NCBI GenBank assembly: GCA_027924645.1
Contig: BSBN01000763.1
Coordinates: forward strand, 3,224,001-3,288,000
Reading direction: 5' to 3'
Source of the DNA: Cunninghamia lanceolata
Lineage: Eukaryota > Streptophyta > Pinopsida > Cupressales > Cupressaceae
Length of the DNA: 64,000 nucleotides
Shown: positions 22,043 to 32,873 of the stretch, one piece after another
How the letters are laid out: every line of letters begins with the position of its first letter
Numbering within the stretch: position 1 is the stretch's first letter
The notes under the pieces: generated by a model
Told to the model about the DNA's origin: nothing
Seen by the model: only the letters and a program-made list of their open reading frames with translations
Database searches by the model: none
Translations under genes and position numbers: made by a program

Positions 22043-22054
22043 CTCTGATACCAA
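22043..22054 (-). promoter_or_regulatory. Primer-binding site of Copia B
   Basis: The minus strand reads TTGGTATCAGAG one base inside the 5' LTR, a match to the initiator-Met tRNA end. Confidence 0.88.
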
Positions 22055-22055
22055 T

Positions 22056-23616
22056 TGTTGAAGGCACAAGAAAACTGAGGGGGGTGAATCAGTTGTATCA
22101 AAAACCTTAAATTCTCTTGAACAAAATCACATTCACATTCACTTACTTTAACCCATTAATCTGTTATGAAGATTAAACATTAAATACAGAATCAAAAATT
22201 AAACATGTCAACATCATACACACATGAACACCATATTTTTACATGGAAAACCCTAAAAGGGAAAAACCATGGTGAGTGTTAGCTCACAATATAATGTAGT
22301 AACAATACAGAATAACAAAAGAGGCTCACTACCAAATGGCTCATTGCCCAAAAGAATGCTCACTACAAAAAGGCTGACTGCCAAGGGGTAGCTCACTACT
22401 AAGAGGGTTAGGTCACTACCATGAACTGATATAATAGCATCTACCACATGCCTGAGTTCAGTTCCAATGAAGCACAATACATATCACCTTCTTTGCCTCA
22501 CAACACAAACACTTTCATCTTCGTATCTTTGCACTCTCACACATTACACACAGATTTATTACACTTATTTATACCAATCATCAACCTTGGAACATACATC
22601 AAGGTAGGCAATATAAACTACAAGCTTTGGAACATTCTCCAAGGTCGGCAAACATACATAATTCAAAATAGGTCTAGACCTAAACAAACTTACGGAGCAA
22701 ATGAATGAAAGAAGAACACTTCATGGCCTATCCTAGACCAAAATACATCTTCACATGCTTCAAAATGCTTCCACAATCTATGAAAATCCTCCGCAACAAG
22801 TGTAAGTAACCAAGTCAGCTAGAACTGGTGTAAACACCAAGAACACTTAGGCACATACTTCCACAAACGCAAGCATGACATGCAGACTAGGCATAACACT
22901 TCAACACAATCTGGAGACATCCACAAACAACATAAAATCACCTTGGAGCCAACAAATCTAGCTACAACAAGTTTCACTTGAAGGCAACAGATCTCACTTG
23001 AAGACAACTTACAAACAACACTACTATGTTCTTCTATTCAATATCTTGCTTTCGGGAGCACCAAATCAAAAATCCTTTGGAATGAAGATAGATAAGGACA
23101 TTATAAACATATGTCCAGAACCACATTACCTAAAACCATTCTATGGAGAAATATGGAACAAAATAGTTTCTCCCAGACACCTCTGCACAACACTAAAACT
23201 CTGTCAAATACAATGTTCAAACTGGTGAACACAACTTCTACTACACAACGATCCAGACCACCAAATTTTGGATTTAGCATCTTCAAACACTTCTCTATAA
23301 CATATCCAAATCTCATACTCTAGTCTTTAGTACAAAAGAAATGCGGAGCAAAAACTCAGACAATATCCTACAAGCTAGAATACTCTGCAACACACTATTT
23401 CCATTTGGAGAGCAAATTTTCTCAAAAGCACTTGGAAACTTAGCAACATGAACAATATGCTAGCATTATCAGTACTCTTTCAAGTCATTCAAATTACCTT
23501 AGCATAATAACTTAATCAAACAATAATCAGTCAATATCAGAAGACACGGTTGACACCAATGACAACACAATAATGTTGACATCAATGACAACACCGATTA
23601 GCACATACTTGCAATG
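22056..23616 (-). repeat. 5' LTR of Copia B
   Basis: About 1.56 kb, the partner of 6318-7880. On the minus strand it ends gtgccttcaaca beside the primer site. Its outer end reads cttgcaatg where the partner has cttgcaaca. Confidence 0.85.
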
Positions 23617-24440
23617 GGATGTGGTTTTTTTGTATGTTAGCACAGGTTTGGCTGACTTAACCTACTAGCACTATTTGTGGAGGTACCTCATGGTTTGTGG
23701 ATGTGATGAACAACATAGTGATACAAATTTGAGTCCTAGTTAACCCTTGGCATGGTCCACTTTCACTTCTTTCCACCACAGAAGTGTTCAGTGCTAACCT
23801 AATTAGTGTTGCACATTTGAGGTGCACATGTTTCATACGGCTAACCTAATTGAGATTATTTTAGGCTATGCATGATATAAATGGAAGATGAATTTGAATG
23901 GATCAAGGTAGAGAAGATGATGTGAATGTGAACCAAGGGTGGTGAATTGAGTGTGAGGTTAAATGCTTATGACTCTCGGATATAGTGAGCAGAAGGTGTC
24001 TACATTTTTAGTTTGCTTGAAGTTTCTAGAGGTAGTAAGCTAAAGGTTGTAGATGGAAAGAAGTGGCAATGGTGGATTTCTTTTGTTTCTTTGAGATAGT
24101 GAATATCTCTATAACAATCTTCTTCTATTCTTCTCTCTTCTGAACAGTGAGTCCTTCTGGTAGTGAGCCTTTCTTTTGGCAGTGAGCCCTTGGAGTGAGC
24201 CTATTTGTTTTTGGTGTTGCTATTCATATATGTTGGCTAATCCTCACCATGGTTTTTCCCTTCTTGGGTTTTCCACGTAAATCTGGTGTTCTTATGTGTT
24301 TGAATGTGTTTTCATTGATGCTCCACATGTTTATATTCTGCTAATGCATAATAAGAGGTTGATGTTTGGAATTGCTTTGAAAGCTTAATGTTTTAATACA
24401 CAACCGATTCACCCCCCTCTTAGTTGTCCTATGCATTCTA
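23617..24440 (+). repeat. LTR of Copia C, right part
   Basis: Contains tttggctgac (as in E), AGTGAGCC motifs at 24145-24200, ccatggtttttccc...ggttttccacgtaaatc at about 24250, and the end acaaccgattcacccccctc. A degenerate primer site (attgttattaaagc) starts at about 24443, where attggtatcagagc is expected. Confidence 0.72.
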
Positions 24441-24498
24441 ATAATTGTTATTAAAGCAAGGTTCCTTAAAGAAGCTTAACCACTTGGGATAGATCCAG

Positions 24499-25550
24499 AT
24501 GGTTCATAGGAAAAGTATGGAGGTTCTAGTGTTTGATGGAACAAATTATGCTTTTTGGAAGACCAAGATGGAAAGCTTTCTTATCTCATTACGATATGGC
24601 ATGTGGAAGATTGTTGACAAAAATATATTATACCTACTAATGGTCCAAGGGATGAAGATGAGATTAAAGAATATGAGAACAATGGGAAGGCAAGAAATGC
24701 TCTTCTGAACAGTCTTTCTGATTCTAAATTAGTGAAGGTAATGAGATACAATACTACACATGAGATCTAGAAGAAGATAGAAAGTATCTATGAAGGAGAT
24801 GACAAGTTCAAGCAAACAAAGATGCAAAATTTGAAGGCCAAGTTTGAAACCCTAAAGATGTCAGAGGATGAGAATATTACAAAATATATGCAGAGAGTGG
24901 ATGAAGTTGTCAACTCCATCAATGGTCTTGGTGGAAAGCTGGAGGAAAGTGAAGTGGTAAAGAAGGTACTCAGAACTCTTCCAAAACCTTATAGTGCTAA
25001 AGTTTCTACTATTGAAGAAACTCAAAATTTGGATAATTATTCTAGGGATCAAATTTTTGGTACCTTAACTACTTTTGAGATAAGAGAATTTGGTCAAGAC
25101 GATTCAAGAAAAGAACCTGCTTTTAAGGCTAGCAAGATAGAAAAGAATGTTGAATCAGATCCAGATCACTTTGATGAAGTGGAAAAAAATTTTGTAAGCA
25201 GGTTGAAAAGGGGCTTTGGAAAATATAGAAGTAAGTTACCCTTCAAATGTTTCAGCTATGGAAAGATAGGTCATTATGCTTCAAAATGTATAATCAAAAC
25301 TTTAAATGACAAATACAAGGATAAAAAAGGTAAATATTTCAAGAGAAGCTATTATGTTAAAGAAGATGATAGCATATCTGATGATGACTATGACTATCCG
25401 GATGATGAAAGTAATGAATTCTTTTTCATGGCTTTGAATGTTGGAACTAATTCTGAAAGGGGTATGAAGGAAATTGCTCTGGAAACAGAGCACAATATAA
25501 AAGGAGCTTTGGTAACTTCTTTTCATCCAAGAGAAGAAGAAAATCACTAG
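24499..25550 (+). pseudogene. Copia C Gag
   Basis: The start ATG at 24499 follows the primer region closely. It begins VLVFDGTNYAFWKTKMESFL, the usual Copia Gag opening. A frameshift after about 60 codons and a stop near 24770 precede a 242-codon part with MSEDENITKYMQRVDEVVNS, LRTLPKPYSAKV and the knuckle CFSYGKIGHYASKC, in which the second cysteine is replaced by tyrosine. An acidic tail (DDDYDYPDDESNEFF) follows. The changed knuckle would weaken zinc binding. It resembles the Gag of B and E throughout. Confidence 0.88.
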
Positions 25551-25889
25551 ATAATTGACAGTAGATGTTTAAATCATATGATAGGTGATAAGAATAAGTT
25601 TGTCAAGTTTGAGAAATTTGATGGAGGTTTTGTTAAGTTTGGAGATGATGCATCTACTAAGATCTATGGAAGAGGTTCAATCAGTTTTGATGGCAAGCAT
25701 AATACAGATGATGCTCTTTATGTCAAGGGTCTCCAACATAATCTTCTAAGTATAGGAAAAGTGTGTAGTAGAGGATATAACCTTGTATTTAAGGATGGTG
25801 GCTATGAAATCAGAAAAGAAAGCTCTAAAACTCTAGTTTACACAGGATCAACGATAAAATGTAAGGCATACCTGAACCCTATTTATTAA
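25551..25889 (+). pseudogene. Copia C protease remnant
   Basis: In frame after the Gag stop. It reads IIDSRCLNHMIGDKNKF where related elements have IIDSGCSNHM, so the essential glycine of D-S-G is arginine. GRGSISFDGKHNTDDALYV and LLSIGKVCSRGYNLVFKD follow. The element ends here at a stop; no pre-integrase, integrase, RT or LTR follows. Confidence 0.82.
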
Positions 25890-27961
25890 TTATGATATTT
25901 TATTGAGAATAATTAATTAACTCCATTTTTTGAAATAATTATTTAGATGATTTAATATTGTTTTCAAATGAATAAGATACATTGTCATTTTATGCTTTTA
26001 TATTTACATATTCTATAAAGAATTCTTTTATTCTACACCACTTCCAAGAAATGGCAGTTATGAAATTCTAAAGAGAATTTTAGATATAAATATTTATTAC
26101 AGTTTCAAGTTATTGGAGCTAATTTTAGATTATGAAAGAGGATGAGAAATGTTTGGAGAGGGGGGAAGTTGGAAGTAGCAAATCAATGTTTTGAAACCTC
26201 TTGTGTTGTTTATCTTTCAATCATTTTTGTAAATGACCCTCAGACATTTTGGAGATTTTTCTCTTGTATTGGAAAAAAATTGGTTGAGTGTGTAGGTTGG
26301 AAGAATTGTTGATTGGGCTACAGGATCTCTATGCAAAATTTAATCACAGGTATGCTTTATTGGATATTCTATTCATTATTTTATGATGGATTGTCTTTTG
26401 CTTGTAGAAAGAGGAATGTCAAATTATTGTGTAAGAAAATGAATAATGAGTAGTTAAGCTGCATGTTTGTGAAATTGGATTATATTGCAATTCCTCTAGA
26501 AACTATTTAAATTGTATTGGTTGTCATTCCTTTACATCATTCCAAAAATCTATTGATTTAACATTCTTTCTGTGAAATTATAATTCATGGGTTCCGATGA
26601 TATCTAGAGGAACCATTTTGTAATAACCCCTTATAATTTTCTATGAATGAATTTTGTTTGATAAGATTGATGGTATCAAATGAATATTTATAACATTGTA
26701 CTTGTGCTAGTTCCATTCTAAAGGGCGTCAAAATTATTAGAGGATTTCAATTTGGTTGAAATCCATATCATAATTTATCTTTGTGGCCATGGATTAATCA
26801 TTAATTTAGTTGTAATTGATTTTATGTGTATTGGTGAAAACGTATTATGTTGGATCAAATCTATAGGATTTTTATCTATGACTATGTATCTTGCTTGACC
26901 AAATATATGTACATGATTGCATTTGTAGCAGAGTAATACACCTGATTGAATATATATTTATTTTTGCAAAAATGTAATATTTTATGTTGTATGCATTGAT
27001 CTTGAAACTAATACTATGTTAGGTCGATTTAATGTCTATATTGTATTTATATTTGTATATCATGCTGGTCATAAATCATATGTATGAAGTAGTAGCTATG
27101 GCAACTTAGAATACCAAGCCATGAACCCAACATATACACTTAGGTTTAATTTAAGTGCAATCTCTATTTAAATCAACCTTTAGAAGGCATTGATCCTATA
27201 GAAGTGGTGCAGATTCATGAGTTAATTTTGTTATGTATTAATATCTACCTTTGAGAAGGCATCAACCCTATAGTAGAGGCATCATTTAAAGAAGTTAAGT
27301 ATGTTATAAATAGATTCATCATGTTAGCCATAGTGTACATTATGTGTTGATCTGTAGCATTTTACTAGCTGATGACTTAAGTTATATGTCTGTATATGTA
27401 GCCCCTTGCTAGTTGTATGTCTTATGTTGTGTTTTTATTGATAACTTCTTCCTAGCTATATTTTTCTTGTATACTATAGAAGCTAACATGCAATACTTAG
27501 TTGATTTCTTATGTTTGCATTACACCAAAGATCATTAAAGATTTCCTTTGTATTCATTTAAGTATAGACTCATACTTAGAAGAACATTAATGATTTCTCA
27601 ATGATTTCTTCTTCCACTATTGAGTATTTGATTTAAATATGCATTTTTTAACTTATCCTTAAGGTGTTAAAACTACATAAGCTATATCTTGATTTCTTTC
27701 TATGATCTAAAGTAAGAAAAGACGTATTGCCTTTAATAGATCCTTATTCTTCTCTAATATTAGATTTTATATTGATATAAAATGATTGAAATTTGATATT
27801 GTCAAATATTAAATTTGGTGAACTGTGTTAAATATTAGTAACTATGGTATTGAATAAAACATAGTAGAATACTTATTATTGCATTGTTCACCAGAGTAGC
27901 TACAACCCCAACTACCAATAGATCACTCTAAATCATGTCTTTCTATATGTGGCATCCTTGT
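25890..27961. other. AT-rich intergenic DNA
   Basis: No gene recognised on either strand. A short near-repeat, gaaggcat.gatcctatag versus gaaggcatcaaccctatag, lies at about 27184 and 27256. The left edge is the truncation of C and the right edge the LTR of E. Confidence 0.5.
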
Positions 27962-29410
27962 TGTTGCAAATATGTGCCTAATCGGTGTTGTCATTAATGT
28001 CAACATATCTTTTTTGTCATTAGTGTCAACTGTATCTCATTCTAGAAGACTTGTATGTTGAGGATATTGAGAAAATTAGCCTCTGAAAGAAACAAGTGAG
28101 TTACATATCTCTCTATAAGAGACAGTGAAGACAGTGCAGTTCAGTGAAGTAGATTGCTCTGCATTCCCAGTGAGATGAAGATCAGAGTCTGTGGACCAAA
28201 GGGTGTTGTAAAGGATTTTCTAAAGTTGCTCCAATTAATATTTGAGGGATCCACATGAAGAATTTGTGAAGTTCTAGCCATCTGAGTAGAACTGGGTTTT
28301 ACAGTTGATCAAAGGTGACAGGGTGACAAAAAATTGGTCTGGATTGATCTACAATGGAATATTATGATCTGTGGATCTAGAGGTGTGTTTGGGATGTCTC
28401 TATGTATCCTCAACTCAAGAGGTTCATGGTTTGGGGATCCGCAAGCAATCATTCTAGTGTGACAGTCATGATAGTGAGAGTTCTTAAGTTCCTGGATGAA
28501 GATACAAGTGTTTCTGGTGAAGTGAGGTGGTGCAGTTGTTCTTGTTTATTTCATTGTGTTTGTGGTGGTCTCTAGATCGTGTACCTACTGTGTTGGTGGT
28601 CTGCATTGACGATTGAGCTCGTGGTTGAAGATTTGTCCTTGGGTGTTGTTGTTCTTTCCAATCTTGGCTAACCAAATGCTTTGTGCATGTTGTAGATGAT
28701 CTAAGACAGGTTCTATGAAGTGTGGTGTGTTGTTCGAGAAAGATTTAGGTCCCATCTATGTTTGGCTGACACTATAGTGATTCGCATTAAGTTAGATGTT
28801 TGTAGTGCTGACCTTGATGTTTATTCCAAGGTTGATGAAGCATATAAATATGTGTGGTTGAGTTGTGGAAAATCATCCTTGTGCAAAAATGATAAGATCC
28901 TAAAAAAGGAAAAAAGGCAAAGTAAAGAAGAGGAAGAGCAGAAGAGGAAGAGTAGTAAAGGATGATGAGATAGCGAAGAAGTGTTTGGGGCAGAGCAGAA
29001 GTATTGTGTACTTCAATGGAACTAAAGTTTACATAAAGTAGATGATGTTTCTCAGTTTAATCTTCCTGTGTTAATCATATAAACATTTTGTAGATAGTGA
29101 GTCTCTTTGAGCAGTGAGCTCTGGGTAGTGCACCCGAAGGCACTTACCTTCCCATTTTTCTATTCTTTTAACAGAGAATAAATCTTGTGGGTTAACCCCC
29201 ACTGTGGTTTTTCCCTTAACTGAGTTTCCACGTAAAAATCTTGGTGTTATGTGTGTTGATTTTTCTTTTGCTCATGTGATGTTGATTCCTGCTTTCATGG
29301 TTATATCATTCATCTGTTAATTAGTGGTAAAGAAGTTTAATTACAACAAAGAATACAAGTTTTTGTGACAACTGATTCACCCCCTTTCTCAGTTGTTTTC
29401 CCTAATTTCA
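27962..29410 (+). repeat. 5' LTR of Copia E
   Basis: 1449 bp, starting TGTTGCAAATATGTGCC and ending near cctaatttca. It contains AGTGAG(C/T) motifs at about 29098-29130 and the block ctgtggtttttccctt...agtttccacgta (about 29200-29235) common to the Copia LTRs here. Confidence 0.88.
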
Positions 29411-29415
29411 ATAAT

Positions 29416-29427
29416 TGGTATCAGAGC
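29416..29427 (+). promoter_or_regulatory. Primer-binding site of Copia E
   Basis: tggtatcagagc directly follows the LTR, the standard initiator-Met tRNA complement. Confidence 0.92.
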
Positions 29428-29469
29428 CGGTTCCTCTAAAAGAAGCTTGACCACTTGAGGAGATCCAGG

Positions 29470-30750
29470 ATGTCAACTTAAAAGAAGGATAGTCTGAGAT
29501 TTGATGGAACAAATTACTCTCTTTGGAAGATTCGCATGGAGTGCTATTTGCAATGCATGGGTGATACTTATTAGTTAATATCAAAGGATGAGTATAAGCC
29601 TCCAGAAAAAGGTCCTTTAACTCCAGATGAACTCAAAGATGCTGAAAACAACATTCGAGATAAAGAAGCTTTGCTGAGTGCCCTGACTAATACAAAAATG
29701 ACAAATGTCCTGGAATTGAAAACTGCTCATAAAATCTGGAAGAAGTTGGAAACTCTATATGAAGGTGATGAATATGTCAAATGTGCTAAGTTGTAGAGCT
29801 TGAAGGGTAGATCCAAAAATTTGAGGATGAGTGAAGATGAAAACATCACTTTCTACATGCAGAAGGTGAATGAACTTGTGTCTAGTATCAAGTGCGCTGG
29901 TGGAACACTGGAAGAATTAGAGATTGTTGGCAAAGTGCTCAGATCCTTACCTGCTTCATACAAGCAGAGAGTTGCTGCTATTGAGGAAATCAGGACTGTG
30001 ACAACTGTTACAAGGGATCAGTTGGCTGGCAAGCTCTTAGCATTTGAATTGAGTGAGTTTGGTGATTCTTTTCCTAAATCTGAATCTGCATTTAAGGCCA
30101 TTATTTTTTGAAAGTAAAGATTTGATCCAGGTGAAAGCTCTTCAAGAAGACTAACTAGATTTGAGAGGGCAAGGAAGGATCTTGAAGAAGATGAATCAGA
30201 GCTTGAAGAACTTGAAGCCCTTTTTTCCAAAAGACTACCAAGAGGATTCGGTAAGTATTAAGGAAAGTTGCCTTTCAAATGTTTTGCTTGCAATAAGATT
30301 GGTCATTTTGCCTCAAGATTTCTAGAGAGGGTTTCAAATCCAAACCCTAACAGACCTAGGATTCAGAAGAAATGCTACTATGTCCAAGAAGTTGTTGAAG
30401 AAGGAGTCATTGATGATGAATCTGATAAGGGAAGTACCTCAAGAAATGAATGGGTATTCATTGCCATCAAAGAAGAAGATCTGATGCCTATTGAATCTGC
30501 TAGCTGTGTGAATGTGGAAAGAGCCTTGGCTCCTCATGTTGAAGAAAAGGATGAATGGATAATTGATAGTGGATGATCTCATCATATGATAGGTGATAAG
30601 AGTAAGTTTGTAAGTATGGAAAGGTATGAAGGTGGAGTTGTAAAGTTTGGAGACAATTCAACTAGTAGAATCCATGGTAGAGGATCTATCTCTCTTGATG
30701 GTAAGAACAACACTAATGATGTTTTTTTATGTAGAAGGGTTGAAGCATAA
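29470..30750 (+). pseudogene. Copia E Gag and protease
   Basis: The ATG at 29470 opens a single reading frame that can be followed to the protease despite about seven in-frame stops, the first at codon 4. Gag shows LRFDGTNYSLWKIRMECYLQ, MSEDENITFYMQKVNELVSS and LRSLPASYKQRVAAIEEIR. An acidic/glutamate-rich block precedes the knuckle CFACNKIGHFASRF, where the last cysteine is phenylalanine. The protease reads DEWIIDSG then a TGA, followed by SHHMIGDKSKF and GRGSISLDGKNNTNDVF, then frame loss near 30725. Loss by stops with the frame preserved suggests decay mainly by substitution. Confidence 0.88.
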
Positions 30751-30899
30751 TCTTCTCAGTGTTGGATAGTTGGTTGACAAGGGATATGATCTTTGATTCA
30801 AGGATGGTAAATGCAGAATTTTGGAAAGCTCTTGAACTAAGATTGCATCTGGTACATAGACTAGAGGTAACATCTTTTGTTTAAGTGGTACTAGTAAAA

Positions 30900-31865
30900 G
30901 TACTTGATTACTCAGATTGATCAGAGTTGGTTATGGCATAGGAGAATGTGTCATGTAAACTTTGACAACATTGTCTAGATAAGTGCTACTCGGGCTGTAA
31001 GAGATCTTCCAAAGCTTGTAAAACCTGCTAATAACATCTATAAGGATTTTCAGTTAGGCAAACAGAGAAGAACTACATTCAAGAGTAAAGAACAATCTTC
31101 AAGTGGATTGTTGGAACTTGTGCACACATATTTGTGTGGTCCTGCTAGGGTTGGGAGTTTGCAAGGAGACGGATACTTTATGTTGCTGATTGATGATCAC
31201 TCTCGGATGATGTGGGTCACTTTCTTGAGAGAGAAATTAGAGGCTCTTGACAATTTAAAGTGTTTAAGTCTAGGGTGGAGAATGAGATTAGTGTGAAGAT
31301 AAAGTGTCTGAGATCTAACAGACGTGGAGAGTTTATCTCTGGTGAGTTTAATGCATTTTGTGAAAAGCATGGAATAAGAAGATAGTTGTCTACTCCTAGG
31401 ACTCCTCAGTAGAATGGAGTTGTGAAAAGGAAGAACCAGACTATTCAAGAGGCTACTAGAACCATGATGATGGAAGCAAATTTTCCACATGTCTATTGGA
31501 GGGAGGCTATAAGTACTGTTGTCTACACTCTTGACTGAGTGCAGATCAAAGGTAATTCTAGTAAAACACCTTATGAACTGTGGTTTGGTAATGCTCCTTC
31601 TGTGAAATATTTCAGAGTTTTTAGTAGTAAATGTTATATCAAAAGAGATGAAGATCTAGGCAAGTTTGATGCAAGATGTGATGAAGGAATGTTTCTATGT
31701 TATTCTAATCAAAGCAAGGCATACTGGTGCTTTAACAAGAGATTGAAAAAAATTGTTGAAAGTGCTAATGTCAAGGTTGATGAAAGCAAGGAGAGACTTT
31801 CAAGGTTTTGTGGATATGAATCAGATAATCAAAATGAAAGTCCAAATGAAGGAAAGCAAGTTTAG
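30900..31865 (+). pseudogene. Copia E integrase
   Basis: The pre-integrase block WHRRMCHVNFDNI lies near 30935. The core reads LLELVHTYLCGPARVGSLQG, where related copies have HTD (first catalytic D replaced by Y), then FMLLIDDHSRMMWVTFLREK (second D kept), and NGVVKRKNQTI, where VERKN is expected (catalytic E replaced by K). The C-terminal part is open for 108 codons (GNSSKTPYELWFGNAPSVKY, CDEGMFLCYSNQSKAYWCFN). Two of three catalytic residues are lost, and stops and a shift add to that. Next comes an acidic linker toward RT. Confidence 0.88.
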
Positions 31866-32873
31866 TTTACTCGAAAGAATCCAGTGACTCAAGAAGTGAA
31901 TGCAAATGTTGAGGAACAAGTTCAAGAATCAGAAGTTGAAGAAAATCCTAAAACTCCTAGGTATGTAAGGTTGAATCATTCTAAAAATTAGATCATAGGA
32001 GATAAAAATAAAGGTGTTCAAACTAGAAGAAGAATTGCTGAAGAACAAGAGGAGTATTGTCTAATTTCAAAGATTGAACCAAAATTAGTGAATGAATCTT
32101 GTAATGATGAAAGTTGGGTACAAGAAATGGAAGAAGAATTAATACAAATTGAAAAGAATCATACTTGGGATCTTGTTCCTAGACCTGAAAACAAAAATGT
32201 AATTCAAACTAAATGGGTCTTCCAGAATAAATTGAATGAAGATGGTGAAGTTGTGAGAAACAAAGAAAGATTGGTGTGCAAAGGTTACTCTCAGGTAGAG
32301 GGAATTGATTTTGAAGAAACTTTTGCTCTGGTGGCAAGAATTGAAGCAGTTAGATTATTTTTTACCTTTGCTACTAACAAAGATTTCAAAGTCTACTAGA
32401 TGGATGTCAAGTCAACATTCCTGAATGGAGAGTTGGATGAGAAGTCTACATTGAGCAACCGGAAGGATTCCAGTTGTCTGATCAAGAAGATAAGGTCTGC
32501 AGATTGAAGAAAGCATTGTATGGACTTAAACAAGCCCCAAGAGCCTGGTATGCAAGATTAGATATGTATCTGCTAAAGTTAGGCTTTAACAAAGGCACTG
32601 CTGACAGTAATCTTTATTTCAAAATTGATGATGAACACATCCTAATTGTTGAGGTATTTGTTGATGACATCATCTTTGGTGGAAATGAGAGTATGTGTAA
32701 AAAATTTGCTGATCAGATGCAAAGTGAATTTGAGATGTCCATGCTTGGTGAAATGAATTTCTTCTTAGGTATGCAAATCATTTAGTCAGAAAAAGGCATC
32801 TTCATATCTCATTCTAATTATGTGAAAGAGTTGTTGAAAAAGTTTGGAATGTAGGATTCAAAACCAATGAGTA
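31866..32873 (+). pseudogene. Copia E reverse transcriptase, part before Gypsy F
   Basis: A linker with stops leads to RT from 32088: [40 protein letters not shown] and [20 protein letters not shown], then a TAG at 32397 and a one-base loss near 32440. The next open part (32474-32785) has [20 protein letters not shown] and the active site EVFVDDIIFGGNE. It is cut at 32873 by F inside the block KPMS, just before the RNase H connection. The remainder resumes at 46773. Confidence 0.9.
32869..32873. repeat. Target-site duplication gagta, left (Gypsy F)
   Basis: gagta abuts the LTR start; aagta follows the other LTR at 46768-46772. Four of five bases match, the odd one a transition. Confidence 0.7.

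Larger units (their letters stand above)
6318..23616 (-). mobile_element. Copia element B (minus strand), hosting Gypsy D
   Basis: Two LTRs in the same orientation, of nearly equal size (6318-7880 and 22056-23616, about 1.56 kb), bracket a Copia body read right to left. The order is a primer site, gag, zinc knuckle, protease, integrase, RT and RNase H, then a polypurine tract next to the 3' LTR. Gypsy D sits between integrase and RT, and removing D with one target copy restores reading across the site. The RT/RNase H segment is present twice in tandem. Stops and frameshifts occur in every domain, so the element is dead. The LTR outer ends are eroded (23615-23616 reads tg where ca is expected). 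Confidence 0.85.
5706..25889 (+). mobile_element. Copia element C, interrupted by element B and truncated at 3' end
   Basis: Plus-strand Copia remnant. Its LTR appears in two blocks, 5706-6317 and 23617-24440, with B lying between them. The two blocks sum to about 1.44 kb, matching the 1.45-kb LTR of related element E. A degenerate initiator-Met primer site and a gag-protease remnant follow. The body stops at about 25889 with no integrase, RT or 3' LTR. That the two LTR blocks belong together is inferred from order, orientation and summed length; no convincing 5-bp duplication flanks B. Confidence 0.6.

Noticed and set aside
28720..28965. Plus-strand 81-codon Lys/Glu-rich frame in the E LTR
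   Set aside because: Lies in the LTR with no counterpart in the other Copia LTRs here; composition driven by a purine-rich tract.
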